From assembly GCA_946184615.1 (NCBI GenBank), contig CAMHFN010000013.1, positions 1 through 64,000 of the forward strand: DNA of 64,000 bases, written 5' to 3'. Below are positions 25,496 through 34,317 of this stretch, in pieces (position 1 is the first letter of the stretch; each line of letters starts with the position of its first letter). Source of the stretch: an uncultured Bacteroidales bacterium. GTDB taxonomy: Bacteria; Bacteroidota; Bacteroidia; Bacteroidales; F082. The notes under the pieces are model-generated. The model searched no databases, was not told the DNA's origin, and was given only the letters and a program-made list of their open reading frames with translations. The translations under genes were made by a program, and so were the position numbers.

Positions 25496-26541
25496 GTGTT
25501 AAAACATGGGGAAAGACTCCTGACGGCAAAGACATCAAGCTCTACACGATGACCAACAATAACGGCATTCGTGTACAGCTTTGCGACATTGGAGCGGGTA
25601 TCGTCAGCATCATGACACCCGACCGCGATGGCAAGATGGACGATATCGTGTTGGGATATCCCGATCCCCTATCCTATTACGGTGACGGTCCCTGCGCAGG
25701 GAAAATCCCAGGACGTTTTGCCAACCGAATCGCCCATGGCCGCTTCAAGATTGACGACAAAGAATATCAACTGGAGCTTAACACGGGCGACGGCAAGCAC
25801 CATCTCCATGGAGGCAGCATCGGATTTGCCAACCAGAAATGGGCCAGCCGCATCAACGGTGAAAGCGTGGTGTTCACCTATCTCAGTGCCGATGGCGAAG
25901 CAGGATATCCTGCTGAGTTGGTGGCCAAAGTGTATTATACACTTAACGACGAGAATGAATTGAACATTCGTCTCAGTGCCTATTCGTCGGACACCACCAT
26001 CGTCAACCTGACCAACCACACCTATTTCAATCTAAAAGGCGAGGGCCATGGAGACATCCTTGACCATCAATTGAGGCTGAATGCCTCACGTTTTTTGCCT
26101 GCCACCAACGAACTCATTACTACAGGGGAGATAGCACCCGTGGCTGACACTCCCATGGATTTCACCGAAGGGAAGCTGATCGGTCGCGACATCAAAGCAC
26201 CTTTCCCCGACTTGATTCATGGCAAAGGCTACGACAGTTGTTGGGTCATCGACGGCATTGCCAAAGACAAGTTATGTCTTGCCGCCGAACTTTCACATGA
26301 AGGAACTGGCCGAATGGTTCAACTCTATACCACGCAACCTGGTATTCAGGTGTATACAGGAAACTGGTTGAGCGGCTGCCCTCAAGGCAAGAACGGCCAT
26401 GTCTATCATGACTACGAAGGAGTTGCACTTGAATGCCAGGCGCTTCCCGACTCTCCCAACAAACCCAACTTCCCCAACACCTTCCTTCGTTCAGGTGATG
26501 AATACAAGGAAACCATCATTTTTAAATTTTTAAATCTTTGA
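25486..26541 (+). CDS. galM: aldose 1-epimerase (mutarotase)
   Basis: A 351-aa enzyme that interconverts the alpha and beta anomers of galactose and related aldoses. Family motifs: GAGIVSIMTPDRDGKMDDIVLGY, PGRFANRIAHGRF, LHGGSIGF (catalytic His), NLTNHTYFNLKGEG (acid His) and VALECQALPDSPN (catalytic Glu). No export signal is seen. The start overlaps the nucleotidyltransferase stop, which supports translational coupling. Confidence 0.95.
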   Translation: MEISVKTWGKTPDGKDIKLYTMTNNNGIRVQLCDIGAGIVSIMTPDRDGKMDDIVLGYPDPLSYYGDGPCAGKIPGRFANRIAHGRFKIDDKEYQLELNTGDGKHHLHGGSIGFANQKWASRINGESVVFTYLSADGEAGYPAELVAKVYYTLNDENELNIRLSAYSSDTTIVNLTNHTYFNLKGEGHGDILDHQLRLNASRFLPATNELITTGEIAPVADTPMDFTEGKLIGRDIKAPFPDLIHGKGYDSCWVIDGIAKDKLCLAAELSHEGTGRMVQLYTTQPGIQVYTGNWLSGCPQGKNGHVYHDYEGVALECQALPDSPNKPNFPNTFLRSGDEYKETIIFKFLNL

Positions 26542-26559
26542 ATCTTTAAACAACACGAT

Positions 26560-27852
26560 ATGGAAAACAAAAAAAACTACACCATACCGATCATCGTGAT
26601 GATCCTATTGTTCGGTATGATTTCATTTGTCACGAATCTGGCCTCGCCCATGGGTGACATCTTGAAAAACCAATTCAATATTCCCAACTGGCAAGGCACT
26701 TTAGGTGTTTTTGCCAACTTCATTGCCTACGCGGTGATGGGTATTCCTGCGGGCAACCTCTTGCAGAAAAAGGGTTATAAGAAGACCGCCTTGGTAGCCG
26801 TCGTTGTCGGCTTCGTTGGCGTGGGCATCCAAACGCTCTCAGGGTTCTTTGGAAGCTTTGGCATTTACCTCCTTGGCGCTTTTGTAGCGGGTTTCAGTAT
26901 GTGTCTGCTCAACACTGTGGTCAACCCCATGCTGAACCGTCTTGGAGGTGGAGGCAACAAAGGTAACCAACTGATTCAAATCGGTGGAACCTTCAACAGC
27001 CTCTGCGGCACGGCCGTCATCATCATCACGGGCTTGTTGATTCCCAGCATCCTCGATGCCAAGATCAGCGATGTGTTCCCGCTGATGTATACCGCTTTGG
27101 GCATCTTCGCCTTTGCTTTCCTTGTCATTCTGATGACCAAGATTCCAGAGAATGAGCAGAAACAAGACGCGGTCAAGCAAGTAGAAAAAGGCAAAGGCCC
27201 CATGGCTTTCCGTCATTTTGTTCTGGGTGCTATCGCCATTTTCATCTATGTCGGCGTGGAAGTCGGCATCCCGAATGTTCTGAACAAATGGCTCCAGAAT
27301 CCCGAACTCAACGTGCTGGGCAGCGGCGTCAACGCCGAAGCCGTAGCCGGCTCGGTGGCTGCCACCTATTGGTTCCTGATGCTGATCGGCCGTCTGATCG
27401 GTGGTATCATCGGCAGTAAAGTGTCGGCCAAAGCGATGCTGACTACCGTATCGGCTATCGGTATCATCCTCACCCTGTTGGCCATGTTCGGTCCTTCCAC
27501 GATGGTTAAGTTCCCCGCCTTCAATGGCGCTCATGGCTTCGGCATGGAGAGCATCCCGCTCAATGCGGCTTTCTTGGTCTGCATCGGTCTCTGCACTTCC
27601 GTAATGTGGGGTGGCATCTTCAACCTTGCTGTAGAAGGATTAGGTAAGTACACCGAAAAGGCATCTGGCATCTTCATGGCCTTGGTATGCGGTGGTGGCA
27701 TCCTGCCTCTGCTTCAAAATGCCATTGTCGACGGACTGGATGGCGTCGGATACCTCCAAAGTTACTGGGTGATTGTCGTCGGTCTCGCCTTCTTGCTGTT
27801 CTACGCCCTTTGGGGATCGAAGAATGTCAACAAGGACATCGTAGTAGACTGA
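26560..27852 (+). CDS. MFS sugar permease (FucP/glucose-galactose type)
   Basis: A 430-aa inner-membrane transporter with about 12 hydrophobic helices. The first helix and loop (FVTNLASPMGDILKNQFNIP) and the NTVVNPMLNRLGG segment after helix 4 resemble the FucP/GluP sugar:H+ symporters. As last gene of the galK-nucleotidyltransferase-galM operon it most likely brings in galactose (or fucose released by the adjacent GH29 enzyme). The convergent hydrolase gene ends 2 bp beyond its stop, so no terminator fits between them. Confidence 0.9.
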   Translation: MENKKNYTIPIIVMILLFGMISFVTNLASPMGDILKNQFNIPNWQGTLGVFANFIAYAVMGIPAGNLLQKKGYKKTALVAVVVGFVGVGIQTLSGFFGSFGIYLLGAFVAGFSMCLLNTVVNPMLNRLGGGGNKGNQLIQIGGTFNSLCGTAVIIITGLLIPSILDAKISDVFPLMYTALGIFAFAFLVILMTKIPENEQKQDAVKQVEKGKGPMAFRHFVLGAIAIFIYVGVEVGIPNVLNKWLQNPELNVLGSGVNAEAVAGSVAATYWFLMLIGRLIGGIIGSKVSAKAMLTTVSAIGIILTLLAMFGPSTMVKFPAFNGAHGFGMESIPLNAAFLVCIGLCTSVMWGGIFNLAVEGLGKYTEKASGIFMALVCGGGILPLLQNAIVDGLDGVGYLQSYWVIVVGLAFLLFYALWGSKNVNKDIVVD

Positions 27853-27854
27853 TT

Positions 27855-28808
27855 TTATCGTACTCTGAGCCGTCTGCCGATCTTCAGCACGTCGGTTTTT
27901 CTCATATTGTTAAGCTTGCAAATTTTAGAGACGGTTGTTCCGTTCTCAGTTGCGATTTTGCTCAACGTATCGCCTTTCTTGATAACATAATACCGTTGAT
28001 AATCGGGAGGTGTGGGTTTGGGGTCGACCACGCTGAATGTGAAGTCCGTATCGAAATCGCTATAGGCGTTGTTCATAATGGATGAGTTGATGGTGTACTC
28101 TTTGTTTACGGGACGCAAGGAGTCTCTCAACGAATGTTCAAACAGCCAGTCGTAGGTGCTTTGCAAATAAAAGATACGCGCCAGATGCGAATGCCCTTCA
28201 TTAGGCATCCTGTTGAAAATGAGTCTGCTGGTATCACCACATTGGATCATCGACTTAACCACGAACTCCGAGTATTTGATAGGAACATCACGGTCGGCGG
28301 TACCATGGAGGATCCAAAGCGGCACCTCAGTCAGACCACAGAGTGAATCGACTGTAGAGCCTCCGCATAAAGCCATGGCCGCAGCTACCTTATCAGGATA
28401 GGTCGCGGTAAAGTTAATGGTTCCGTAGCCGCCCAGACTCATACCCAGCACATAGAGACGGCAGGTGTCAACGTTATAGTTGCTCTTCACCCAGTCATAC
28501 ACCTCCCACACCTTATCGGGTTTCCACGTATCTTGTGTTTGTGGAGCGACAACAAAAGCGTCGATTTTACGTCCCCGTTTCAACGCATCGATGCTACCAT
28601 AACGCAACACATTGGCCAGACTCTTTCCACACAAGCTCTTACCGTGGAGAAACATCACCACAGGTTTTTCCATGACCGTGTCGTTGTAATCTTCCGGGAC
28701 ATAAAGCCAAAAATTATATCCGTCTTGGATGGAGTCGCGACAGGCATACAATTGCGCTGAGGCGAACAGGGGCAGCAGACATAAACAGAATAACAGGATT
28801 TTTCTCAT
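27855..28808 (-). CDS. secreted alpha/beta hydrolase with C-terminal LysM
   Basis: A 317-aa exported protein (signal peptide ending FASAQ). The hydrolase part has VVMFLHGKSLCGKS (oxyanion region), the nucleophile elbow GMSLGGYG, LHGTADRDVPI (acid) and NEGHSHLAR (His), and resembles feruloyl-esterase/PHB-depolymerase-type enzymes. Residues ~272-316 are a LysM motif (RYYVIKKGDTLSKIA ... LKIGRRLRV) that binds peptidoglycan or chitin-type sugars. An earlier in-frame codon at 28835 is less likely than the ATG at 28808. It is 28 bp after the DUF1846 gene on the same strand. Confidence 0.88.
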   Translation of the reverse strand: MRKILLFCLCLLPLFASAQLYACRDSIQDGYNFWLYVPEDYNDTVMEKPVVMFLHGKSLCGKSLANVLRYGSIDALKRGRKIDAFVVAPQTQDTWKPDKVWEVYDWVKSNYNVDTCRLYVLGMSLGGYGTINFTATYPDKVAAAMALCGGSTVDSLCGLTEVPLWILHGTADRDVPIKYSEFVVKSMIQCGDTSRLIFNRMPNEGHSHLARIFYLQSTYDWLFEHSLRDSLRPVNKEYTINSSIMNNAYSDFDTDFTFSVVDPKPTPPDYQRYYVIKKGDTLSKIATENGTTVSKICKLNNMRKTDVLKIGRRLRVR

Positions 28809-28836
28809 AATACCATTAAACGGGACAAACTTCAAA

Positions 28837-30300
28837 TTATTGTTTCCTTACTGGATCACAGGTTAGCCCCACTCCCAGTTTACTGAAGATCTTGCGATCC
28901 ACTTCGCTAAGCATCACGGTGGAATGCACTTGACAACCTTCAAACTGAGGCAAGCATTCCAAGGCCTTTTGGCAGTTTTCGTTTTCAGGACTGAGCACAG
29001 AAAGTGCAATCAGTACCTCATCGGTATGCAACCTGGGGTTGTTGCCTCTCAAGTATTCCACCTTGGTTTTTTGGATGGGCTCGATCATGTATTGCGGGAT
29101 GAGCTTCAGGTCGTGGTCAATACCGGCAAGGTACTTGGTGGCGTTTAGGATGAGGGCGGCGCTGGGGCCAAGCAACGAACTAGTCTCCGCCGTAATGATG
29201 GTGCCGTCGGCCAACTCAATGGCGGTACAGTCTACACCGCTGCGTTCCTTGCGTTCCCGTGCCGCCACCACACATTTGCGGTCTTCCACGGTAATCTTAG
29301 CCTGGTTGAGCAGCATCTTTATCTTGGTCACTTCACTCTCATTGCCTTCGCCATCGGCCATAGCATTCAATGCAGTGAAGTAACGACGGATGATCTCGTT
29401 TTTAGCGGCGTTGCAGCACACCTCGTCATCACTGATGCAGAAACCCACCATGTTCACCCCCATGTCCGTCGGTGACTTGTAGGGGCACTTGCCATAGATG
29501 CCTTCGAACAAAGCATTAAGCACAGGGAAAATCTCAATATCTCGGTTGTAATTGATTGCGATAGTACCGTATGCATCAAGGTGGAACGGATCGATCATGT
29601 TCACGTCAGCGAGGTCGGCCGTAGCGGCTTCATAGGCCATGTTGACCGGATGTTTCAAGGGAAGACTCCACACGGGGAAAGTCTCGAATTTCGCATATCC
29701 GGCGTTGATGCCTCGTTTCTGCTCATTGTAAAGCTGGCTGAGGCATACGGCCATTTTTCCACTGCCCGGACCAGGAGCAGTGACGATGACCAACGGACGA
29801 GTGGTCTCCACATAATCGTTTTTGCCAAAACCTTCGTCAGAGTCAATCAATGCCACATTGTGCGGATAACCATCGATGAGGTAATGATAATAAGCCTTGA
29901 CACCCAGTCGTTCCAGCCGACTGCGGAAGGCTGCGGCACTGCTTTGTCCGTTGTAATGGGTGATTACTACCCCACTCACCAAAAAGCCACGTTTTTGGAA
30001 CTCGTTACGGAGACGAAGCACATCCACATCGTAGGTGATGCCCAAATCGTTGCGAATCTTGTTCTTCTCGATATCGGTGGCGCTGATCACAATGACGATC
30101 TCGGCACTGTCGCTGAGATTCTGCAGCATTTGCAGTTTGCTGTCAGGCTTGAAGCCAGGCAGCACACGGCTGGCATGATTGTCATCGAAGAGTTTGCCGC
30201 CTAGTTCCAAATAAAGCTTGTTGCCAAAGTGACTGATTCGTTCGCGAATGTGCTCACTCTGTATCGTAAGGTATTTCTCGTTGTCAAAACCTAATTTCAT
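28837..30300 (-). CDS. DUF1846 family protein
   Basis: A 487-aa cytoplasmic protein matching DUF1846 (the start KLGFDNEKYLTIQSEHI, then FGNKLYLELGGKLFDDNHASRVLPGF). There is a P-loop-like TAPGPGSGK near residue 178, and LLGPSAALILNATKYLAGI near the end. The family is widespread in Firmicutes and Bacteroidota, has solved structures, and has no settled biochemical role known to me. It lies 7 bp after the DoxX/MauE-thioredoxin gene and 28 bp before the LysM hydrolase. Confidence 0.93.
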   Translation of the reverse strand: MKLGFDNEKYLTIQSEHIRERISHFGNKLYLELGGKLFDDNHASRVLPGFKPDSKLQMLQNLSDSAEIVIVISATDIEKNKIRNDLGITYDVDVLRLRNEFQKRGFLVSGVVITHYNGQSSAAAFRSRLERLGVKAYYHYLIDGYPHNVALIDSDEGFGKNDYVETTRPLVIVTAPGPGSGKMAVCLSQLYNEQKRGINAGYAKFETFPVWSLPLKHPVNMAYEAATADLADVNMIDPFHLDAYGTIAINYNRDIEIFPVLNALFEGIYGKCPYKSPTDMGVNMVGFCISDDEVCCNAAKNEIIRRYFTALNAMADGEGNESEVTKIKMLLNQAKITVEDRKCVVAARERKERSGVDCTAIELADGTIITAETSSLLGPSAALILNATKYLAGIDHDLKLIPQYMIEPIQKTKVEYLRGNNPRLHTDEVLIALSVLSPENENCQKALECLPQFEGCQVHSTVMLSEVDRKIFSKLGVGLTCDPVRKQ

Positions 30301-30307
30301 AATCTGT

Positions 30308-31222
30308 TTATTTATTCTTAATAAAAGCTTTTATTTCTTCTTCTTTCATGTCTCTTAAACCATATTCATGGACCACTTCACCCTCTTGCATCATTACAAT
30401 CAAGGGGAAAAAACCATGATTGATGCTTAATAGCCGATGGACATTTTCGTAAATCACATAGCGGTATCGTGCGGATCCGGATTCTTCAAAAAACGGTTGC
30501 ACATCTTCTTCATTCCCCATGAACACATATACGATATCCCTTTCGGGGAAGTCATAAAATTGCTGCATCAGGCTCAGTTTCTGGGCGGCTATCATACAAT
30601 ACTCACAAGAAGAAGAAAAGATTCCCAGCACTTTCTTCCCTTTCATGAGGTTCATGGTATCCAACGGCGGAAGCTGTAGCGATTCCTTGAAAAGGTCACG
30701 ATTTAGGTTCTGGCTCTGCCCATAGTTTGAAGTGTAATTGTCTGGCGGCGAGATCAAAAACACGATGACACTGCAAACCAAGGTTATTCCTACCCAAGCC
30801 AGCACATCCTGTTTGAAACGTCGTCCTTTCACCTTGTATACCAAAAGAAAAAGTGCCATCAAGACAAGGTTTTTGATGATGGACTGCCAGGGGTTGAATT
30901 GAAGGTAATCGCCAAAACAGTGGCAGTTGTCGGTTCGTCCAAGGACTAAGGCATAGGTCAGTAGCCCGGTGTATCCGAGAAGCATCACCATGCTACTCCA
31001 CCACATCAGTTTATGGAAGCAATTGGAAACCAACCCGATACCCAATACCATTTCAACGATGATAGCAGCTCGGGCTACCAGAAACGAGAAATTGAGGCTG
31101 AAGAGATGATAGCTGTAGATATAGATCTCAAACCGGTCCAAATCGGCGATTTTCAGTGCCGCCGAGACGATGAACAAGAGTCCAAGCAAAATCTTCAGTA
31201 TATAGAGCCATCGCTGTTTCAT
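30308..31222 (-). CDS. DoxX/MauE-like membrane protein fused to a thioredoxin-like domain
   Basis: A 304-aa inner-membrane protein. The N-terminal half has four hydrophobic helices of the DoxX/MauE kind (KILLGLLFIVSAALKI, a central CHCFGDYLQ loop, then a fifth helix around 140-160). After residue ~190 a thioredoxin-like fold begins, with the redox motif CEYC in FSSSCEYCMIAAQ. It probably moves or uses disulfide reducing power at the periplasmic face. Its stop is 7 bp before the DUF1846 gene, and a terminator of the preceding gene lies just upstream. Confidence 0.88.
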   Translation of the reverse strand: MKQRWLYILKILLGLLFIVSAALKIADLDRFEIYIYSYHLFSLNFSFLVARAAIIVEMVLGIGLVSNCFHKLMWWSSMVMLLGYTGLLTYALVLGRTDNCHCFGDYLQFNPWQSIIKNLVLMALFLLVYKVKGRRFKQDVLAWVGITLVCSVIVFLISPPDNYTSNYGQSQNLNRDLFKESLQLPPLDTMNLMKGKKVLGIFSSSCEYCMIAAQKLSLMQQFYDFPERDIVYVFMGNEEDVQPFFEESGSARYRYVIYENVHRLLSINHGFFPLIVMMQEGEVVHEYGLRDMKEEEIKAFIKNK

Positions 31223-31262
31223 AAAAAAACAAGAAGGACGGCTAATGGTTTTTAGTCGTCCT
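31223..31262 (-). terminator. intrinsic terminator for the poly-Asn lipoprotein gene
   Basis: The minus strand reads AGGACGACTAA paired with TTAGCCGTCCT (one wobble/mismatch) followed by a T-rich stretch including seven T (31229-31223). Confidence 0.75.
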
Positions 31263-31285
31263 CCAACTTGATTCTATGGTGTTAA

Positions 31286-31675
31286 TTAAGGTTTCCCGTT
31301 ATTGCCAGAATTGTTGTTATTATTGTTATTGTTATTATTGTTGTGACTACCACCTAACAGTTTCTCATACAACCGTTCAAACCAAGTCCCGTCAGGTTCT
31401 TTAGGGTCCACCTCACGACAGGTCACCTGTCCCCATCCGGTGAATTCCCTGGCTTTGTCGTTGCATGTTCCATGCTCCATGATGTACACATTGTCGTTAC
31501 TGGTGTTCAAGGCTAATATTTGTTCTTCTGTCATACTCGCCACGTCAAAGTCTTCACCGAGGGCGATATCCTCACCGTCGACAAAAGCATAGCATTGGCA
31601 GTATTTATATTTCTGGCAAGAGTTGAGACCCAATGCCAAAATGAACATAGCCGTTAGAACGAATATCCTTTTCAT
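31286..31675 (-). CDS. small Cys-rich lipoprotein with a poly-Asn run
   Basis: A 129-aa lipoprotein (lipobox LGLNSC, Cys20). The mature part holds several cysteines (KYCQCYAF, GTCNDKA, VTCREVD) that could form disulfides. Near the C-terminus there is a run of 11 consecutive asparagines followed by SGNNGKP. No family is recognised. It has its own -7 element and terminator, so it is monocistronic. Confidence 0.8.
   Translation of the reverse strand: MKRIFVLTAMFILALGLNSCQKYKYCQCYAFVDGEDIALGEDFDVASMTEEQILALNTSNDNVYIMEHGTCNDKAREFTGWGQVTCREVDPKEPDGTWFERLYEKLLGGSHNNNNNNNNNNNSGNNGKP
31311..31343 (-). repeat. trinucleotide microsatellite (11 Asn codons)
   Basis: Eleven AAC/AAT codons in a row on the minus strand. 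Mixed third bases make it an imperfect triplet repeat; in-frame gain or loss of codons would change only the length of the poly-Asn tail. Confidence 0.85.
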
Positions 31676-31688
31676 TTTTAGATTTTTT

Positions 31689-31697
31689 GCAAAGATA
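31689..31697 (-). promoter_or_regulatory. -7 element TATCTTTGC for the poly-Asn lipoprotein
   Basis: GCAAAGATA on the plus strand, 14 bp before the ATG at 31675. Confidence 0.6.
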
Positions 31698-31718
31698 TAA
31701 AAAACCTTTGAAAGGAGA

Positions 31719-32183
31719 TCAAAAACCTTTCAATTGTTTCTCGATATCGCGTTTTGAGTCTTTGGTTTTCAAGGTTTCGCGCTTATCGTAGTAATGTTTG
31801 CCTCGGGCCAAGGCAATGTCGAGTTTGGCCAAGCCTTTCTCATTAATAAACAGCACAACGGGGATGATGGTCAGGCCCTTCTCTTGAACTTTGTTTTTCA
31901 GTTTTCGCAGTTCACGTGCAGTGAGCAGCAGCTTGCGGTCACGTTTGGGATCATGGTTATTATAGGTGCCTTTGTCGTATTCGGCGATGTGCATCCCGAC
32001 GACAAAAAGCTCATCGCCTTTGAACGAGCAATATGAATCGGCTAAGCTGGCTTTGCCGTTACGGATTGATTTGATCTCCGTGCCCGTCAACACGATACCC
32101 GCCGTGAGCCTTTCCATCAGGAAATACTCATGTTCGGCACGTTTGTTTTTTATGTTTATGGTCGTATTGTTTTTCTTTTCCAT
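31719..32183 (-). CDS. smpB: SsrA-binding protein
   Basis: A 154-aa RNA-binding protein that delivers tmRNA to stalled ribosomes in trans-translation. The family motifs are [50 protein letters not shown] and the basic tail [29 protein letters not shown]. Length is normal. It lies 5 bp after the upstream outer-membrane protein gene (32189-32752). I saw no ssrA gene in the window. Confidence 0.96.
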   Translation of the reverse strand: MEKKNNTTINIKNKRAEHEYFLMERLTAGIVLTGTEIKSIRNGKASLADSYCSFKGDELFVVGMHIAEYDKGTYNNHDPKRDRKLLLTARELRKLKNKVQEKGLTIIPVVLFINEKGLAKLDIALARGKHYYDKRETLKTKDSKRDIEKQLKGF

Positions 32184-32188
32184 GTCAT

Positions 32189-32752
32189 TTACAAACCTTT
32201 ACAGAACCCCACCCTAATGACGAAGGGATTGGCATAGGGGCTTCCTCCATTAAAGTCGTAATCCCACGACAGGTTATACATCAAGCTATAATAAACAAAG
32301 CTTGTCGCGCTATAATATTGCCGGAAGCCACCGCCCACGAAGACGCTGTTGTACCAACTTGGGCTGTTGGTCCCCAAGTCTGTTCCACGAATCAGGCAGC
32401 ATGTTTCCTCGTCTTCCACTTGGACATAGATTCCGTGGAAAATTTCGTAATTGGCATACAATGCACCACTAAAAAAATGATAAAAGCGGTTTCCGTAGTA
32501 GTTCCAATAATAATCCAGAGCATATCCCAAACGAGCCCCCACTTCCAAACTACGGGTCAGTCGGTAACCTGCTTGTGGAGCTACACCCACATAAAAGCAA
32601 TTGCCTGCGATGCCCAAGTCACCGTTGCCCCCTACCACAATTTTCCCTTTCATGGCTTCAGGTGCGCCAAAAGTCTGAGCATCAACTTGATATGAAACGG
32701 TCGTTAGGAATATCAAGGTGAACCATAGCAAAAGATTTCTTTTCATTTTCAT
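32189..32752 (-). CDS. predicted outer-membrane protein
   Basis: A 187-aa exported protein ([19 protein letters not shown]..., cleavage near VDAQ). The mature part has many alternating strands rich in Tyr, Gly and Asn ([29 protein letters not shown]), as in small outer-membrane barrels. The ATG at 32752 is used (32746 is equally possible); the frame is open from a TTG at 32767 inside the promoter. It probably shares a transcript with smpB. Confidence 0.75.
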   Translation of the reverse strand: MKMKRNLLLWFTLIFLTTVSYQVDAQTFGAPEAMKGKIVVGGNGDLGIAGNCFYVGVAPQAGYRLTRSLEVGARLGYALDYYWNYYGNRFYHFFSGALYANYEIFHGIYVQVEDEETCCLIRGTDLGTNSPSWYNSVFVGGGFRQYYSATSFVYYSLMYNLSWDYDFNGGSPYANPFVIRVGFCKGL

Positions 32753-32763
32753 ACGAATTTGCT

Positions 32764-32772
32764 GCAAAGATA
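32764..32772 (-). promoter_or_regulatory. -7 element TATCTTTGC for the OMP/smpB unit
   Basis: GCAAAGATA, 11 bp before the ATG at 32752, implying a leader of under ~10 nt. It is divergent from the element at 32805. Confidence 0.55.
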
Positions 32773-32804
32773 GTTATTATTAAACCAAATAAGGAATAAA
32801 TAGC

Positions 32805-32813
32805 TATTTTTGT
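32805..32813 (+). promoter_or_regulatory. -7 element TATTTTTGT for the beta-helix lipoprotein
   Basis: TATTTTTGT, 15 bp before the ATG at 32829. Confidence 0.55.
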
Positions 32814-32828
32814 GCCAAATTTCATCGG

Positions 32829-34283
32829 ATGAAAAAGTTTTTTCTATTGATTCTTGCCTCGATGCTATGGTTTTCGGCCTGTCGGAAAGCGCAGACCATT
32901 AGCACCGATCCTAGCCATAAACTTGTTTTTTCGGCAGACACGGTGATGTTCGACACTGTGTTTACCAGCTTGGGATCTTCCACCCATCAGTTAAAAATCT
33001 ACAATGCTTATCAAGAGGACTTGAACATCAGCGAGGTACGTCTCATGGGCGGAGCGCAGTCGCGTTTCAAAATCAATTTCGATGGAGAGACGGGTACAGC
33101 GTTCCGCGACAAGGTGATTCCTGCCAACGACAGCCTATTCACTTTTTTGAATGTCACCATCGATCCCACCGATGGCAATTTGCCTTTTGTGATCGAGGAC
33201 AGTCTGCTCTTTGTCACCAATGGCAACCGACAGATGGTCAAGTTGGTGGCATGGGGACAGAACGCACATTATATTGTGGCTGACACCCAGCTTACCGGTT
33301 TCCCGAAATTCAAAATTGTTGCGGATAGTTTGGAGACCACCCATTGGTATGACGACTTACCCTACGTGATTTACGGCTATGCACTCATCAACTCCTACGG
33401 GACCTTATACATCCATGAAGGCACTCGCATCTACGTGCATGGTGGAGGCGGTATCTGGTCATGGATCGATGGTCAACTCATCATCGAAGGCACAGCTCAA
33501 AATCCCGTAGTGATTCAAGGTGACCGGTTGGAGCCGTTTTTCAAGGACCAGCCGGGACAATGGGACCGCATTTGGCTTATGGAGGCACGTCCAGAGGCCG
33601 ACCATATCGTCAACCATGCCATCATCCGCAATGGCTTTATTGGCATTCAGGCAGAGTCGACCCTTTATGGTTTTCAAGGCGCACACGTCACACAGGCAGC
33701 GTTACGCATCAACAACACCATCCTCGAAAACCATACCGGCGCTGGCATTTATTCGACGCTGTATGCCATCGAGGCGAACAACATGGTCATTGACAACTGC
33801 GGACAATATGGCCTTGCCATTGCCAACGGAGGCGACTACCTCATCCGCCATTCCACCATTGGCAATTACTGGTGGCAGTCACCGCGTACTACGGCTTCCC
33901 TATTCCTATCCAACTACACCGACCAAGACGGCGTGCGATACGAATTTCCGTTGCATTGCGAGATGTACAACAGCATTGTTTATGGTGCCCAAGAGGAGGA
34001 GTTGGGCAAAGCCTTAAGCGGCACGGAAGTCGACACCACTTATCTTTTCGACCACTGTTTGTTGAGAACCAGCAAATTCAACAACGATGTTCCTGGGTTC
34101 AGCGGCTGTCTCTACAACCAAGACCCCTTGTTTGTAGACTATAGTGCTTTCAACTTACACTTGAGCGACAATCTCTCTCCTGCCGTCGGTGCAGGCAGTC
34201 CTATCGTTGCACAAGAGGTTCCTTTTGACCTTGAAGGGAAAGACCGTAGAGGAACGCCAGACTTAGGGGCTTATCAATTTTAA
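32829..34283 (+). CDS. beta-helix lipoprotein
   Basis: A 484-aa lipoprotein (lipobox WFSAC, Cys18). Residues ~30-165 form an Ig-like region (FSADTVMFDTVFTSLGSSTHQLKIYN..., a pattern of surface lipoproteins). Residues ~180-470 are a right-handed parallel beta-helix with short strand repeats (GTLYIHEGTRIYVHGGGGIW, HAIIRNGFIGIQAEST, NNTILENHTGAGIYS). Proteins of this type are common in Bacteroidota and may bind polysaccharide; no catalytic residues are evident. The end DRRGTPDLGAYQF is a typical beta-helix cap. Monocistronic, divergent from smpB. Confidence 0.85.
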   Translation: MKKFFLLILASMLWFSACRKAQTISTDPSHKLVFSADTVMFDTVFTSLGSSTHQLKIYNAYQEDLNISEVRLMGGAQSRFKINFDGETGTAFRDKVIPANDSLFTFLNVTIDPTDGNLPFVIEDSLLFVTNGNRQMVKLVAWGQNAHYIVADTQLTGFPKFKIVADSLETTHWYDDLPYVIYGYALINSYGTLYIHEGTRIYVHGGGGIWSWIDGQLIIEGTAQNPVVIQGDRLEPFFKDQPGQWDRIWLMEARPEADHIVNHAIIRNGFIGIQAESTLYGFQGAHVTQAALRINNTILENHTGAGIYSTLYAIEANNMVIDNCGQYGLAIANGGDYLIRHSTIGNYWWQSPRTTASLFLSNYTDQDGVRYEFPLHCEMYNSIVYGAQEEELGKALSGTEVDTTYLFDHCLLRTSKFNNDVPGFSGCLYNQDPLFVDYSAFNLHLSDNLSPAVGAGSPIVAQEVPFDLEGKDRRGTPDLGAYQF

Positions 34284-34317
34284 TTTAGATTTTAGAATTT
34301 AGAGGGGAATAACGCTC

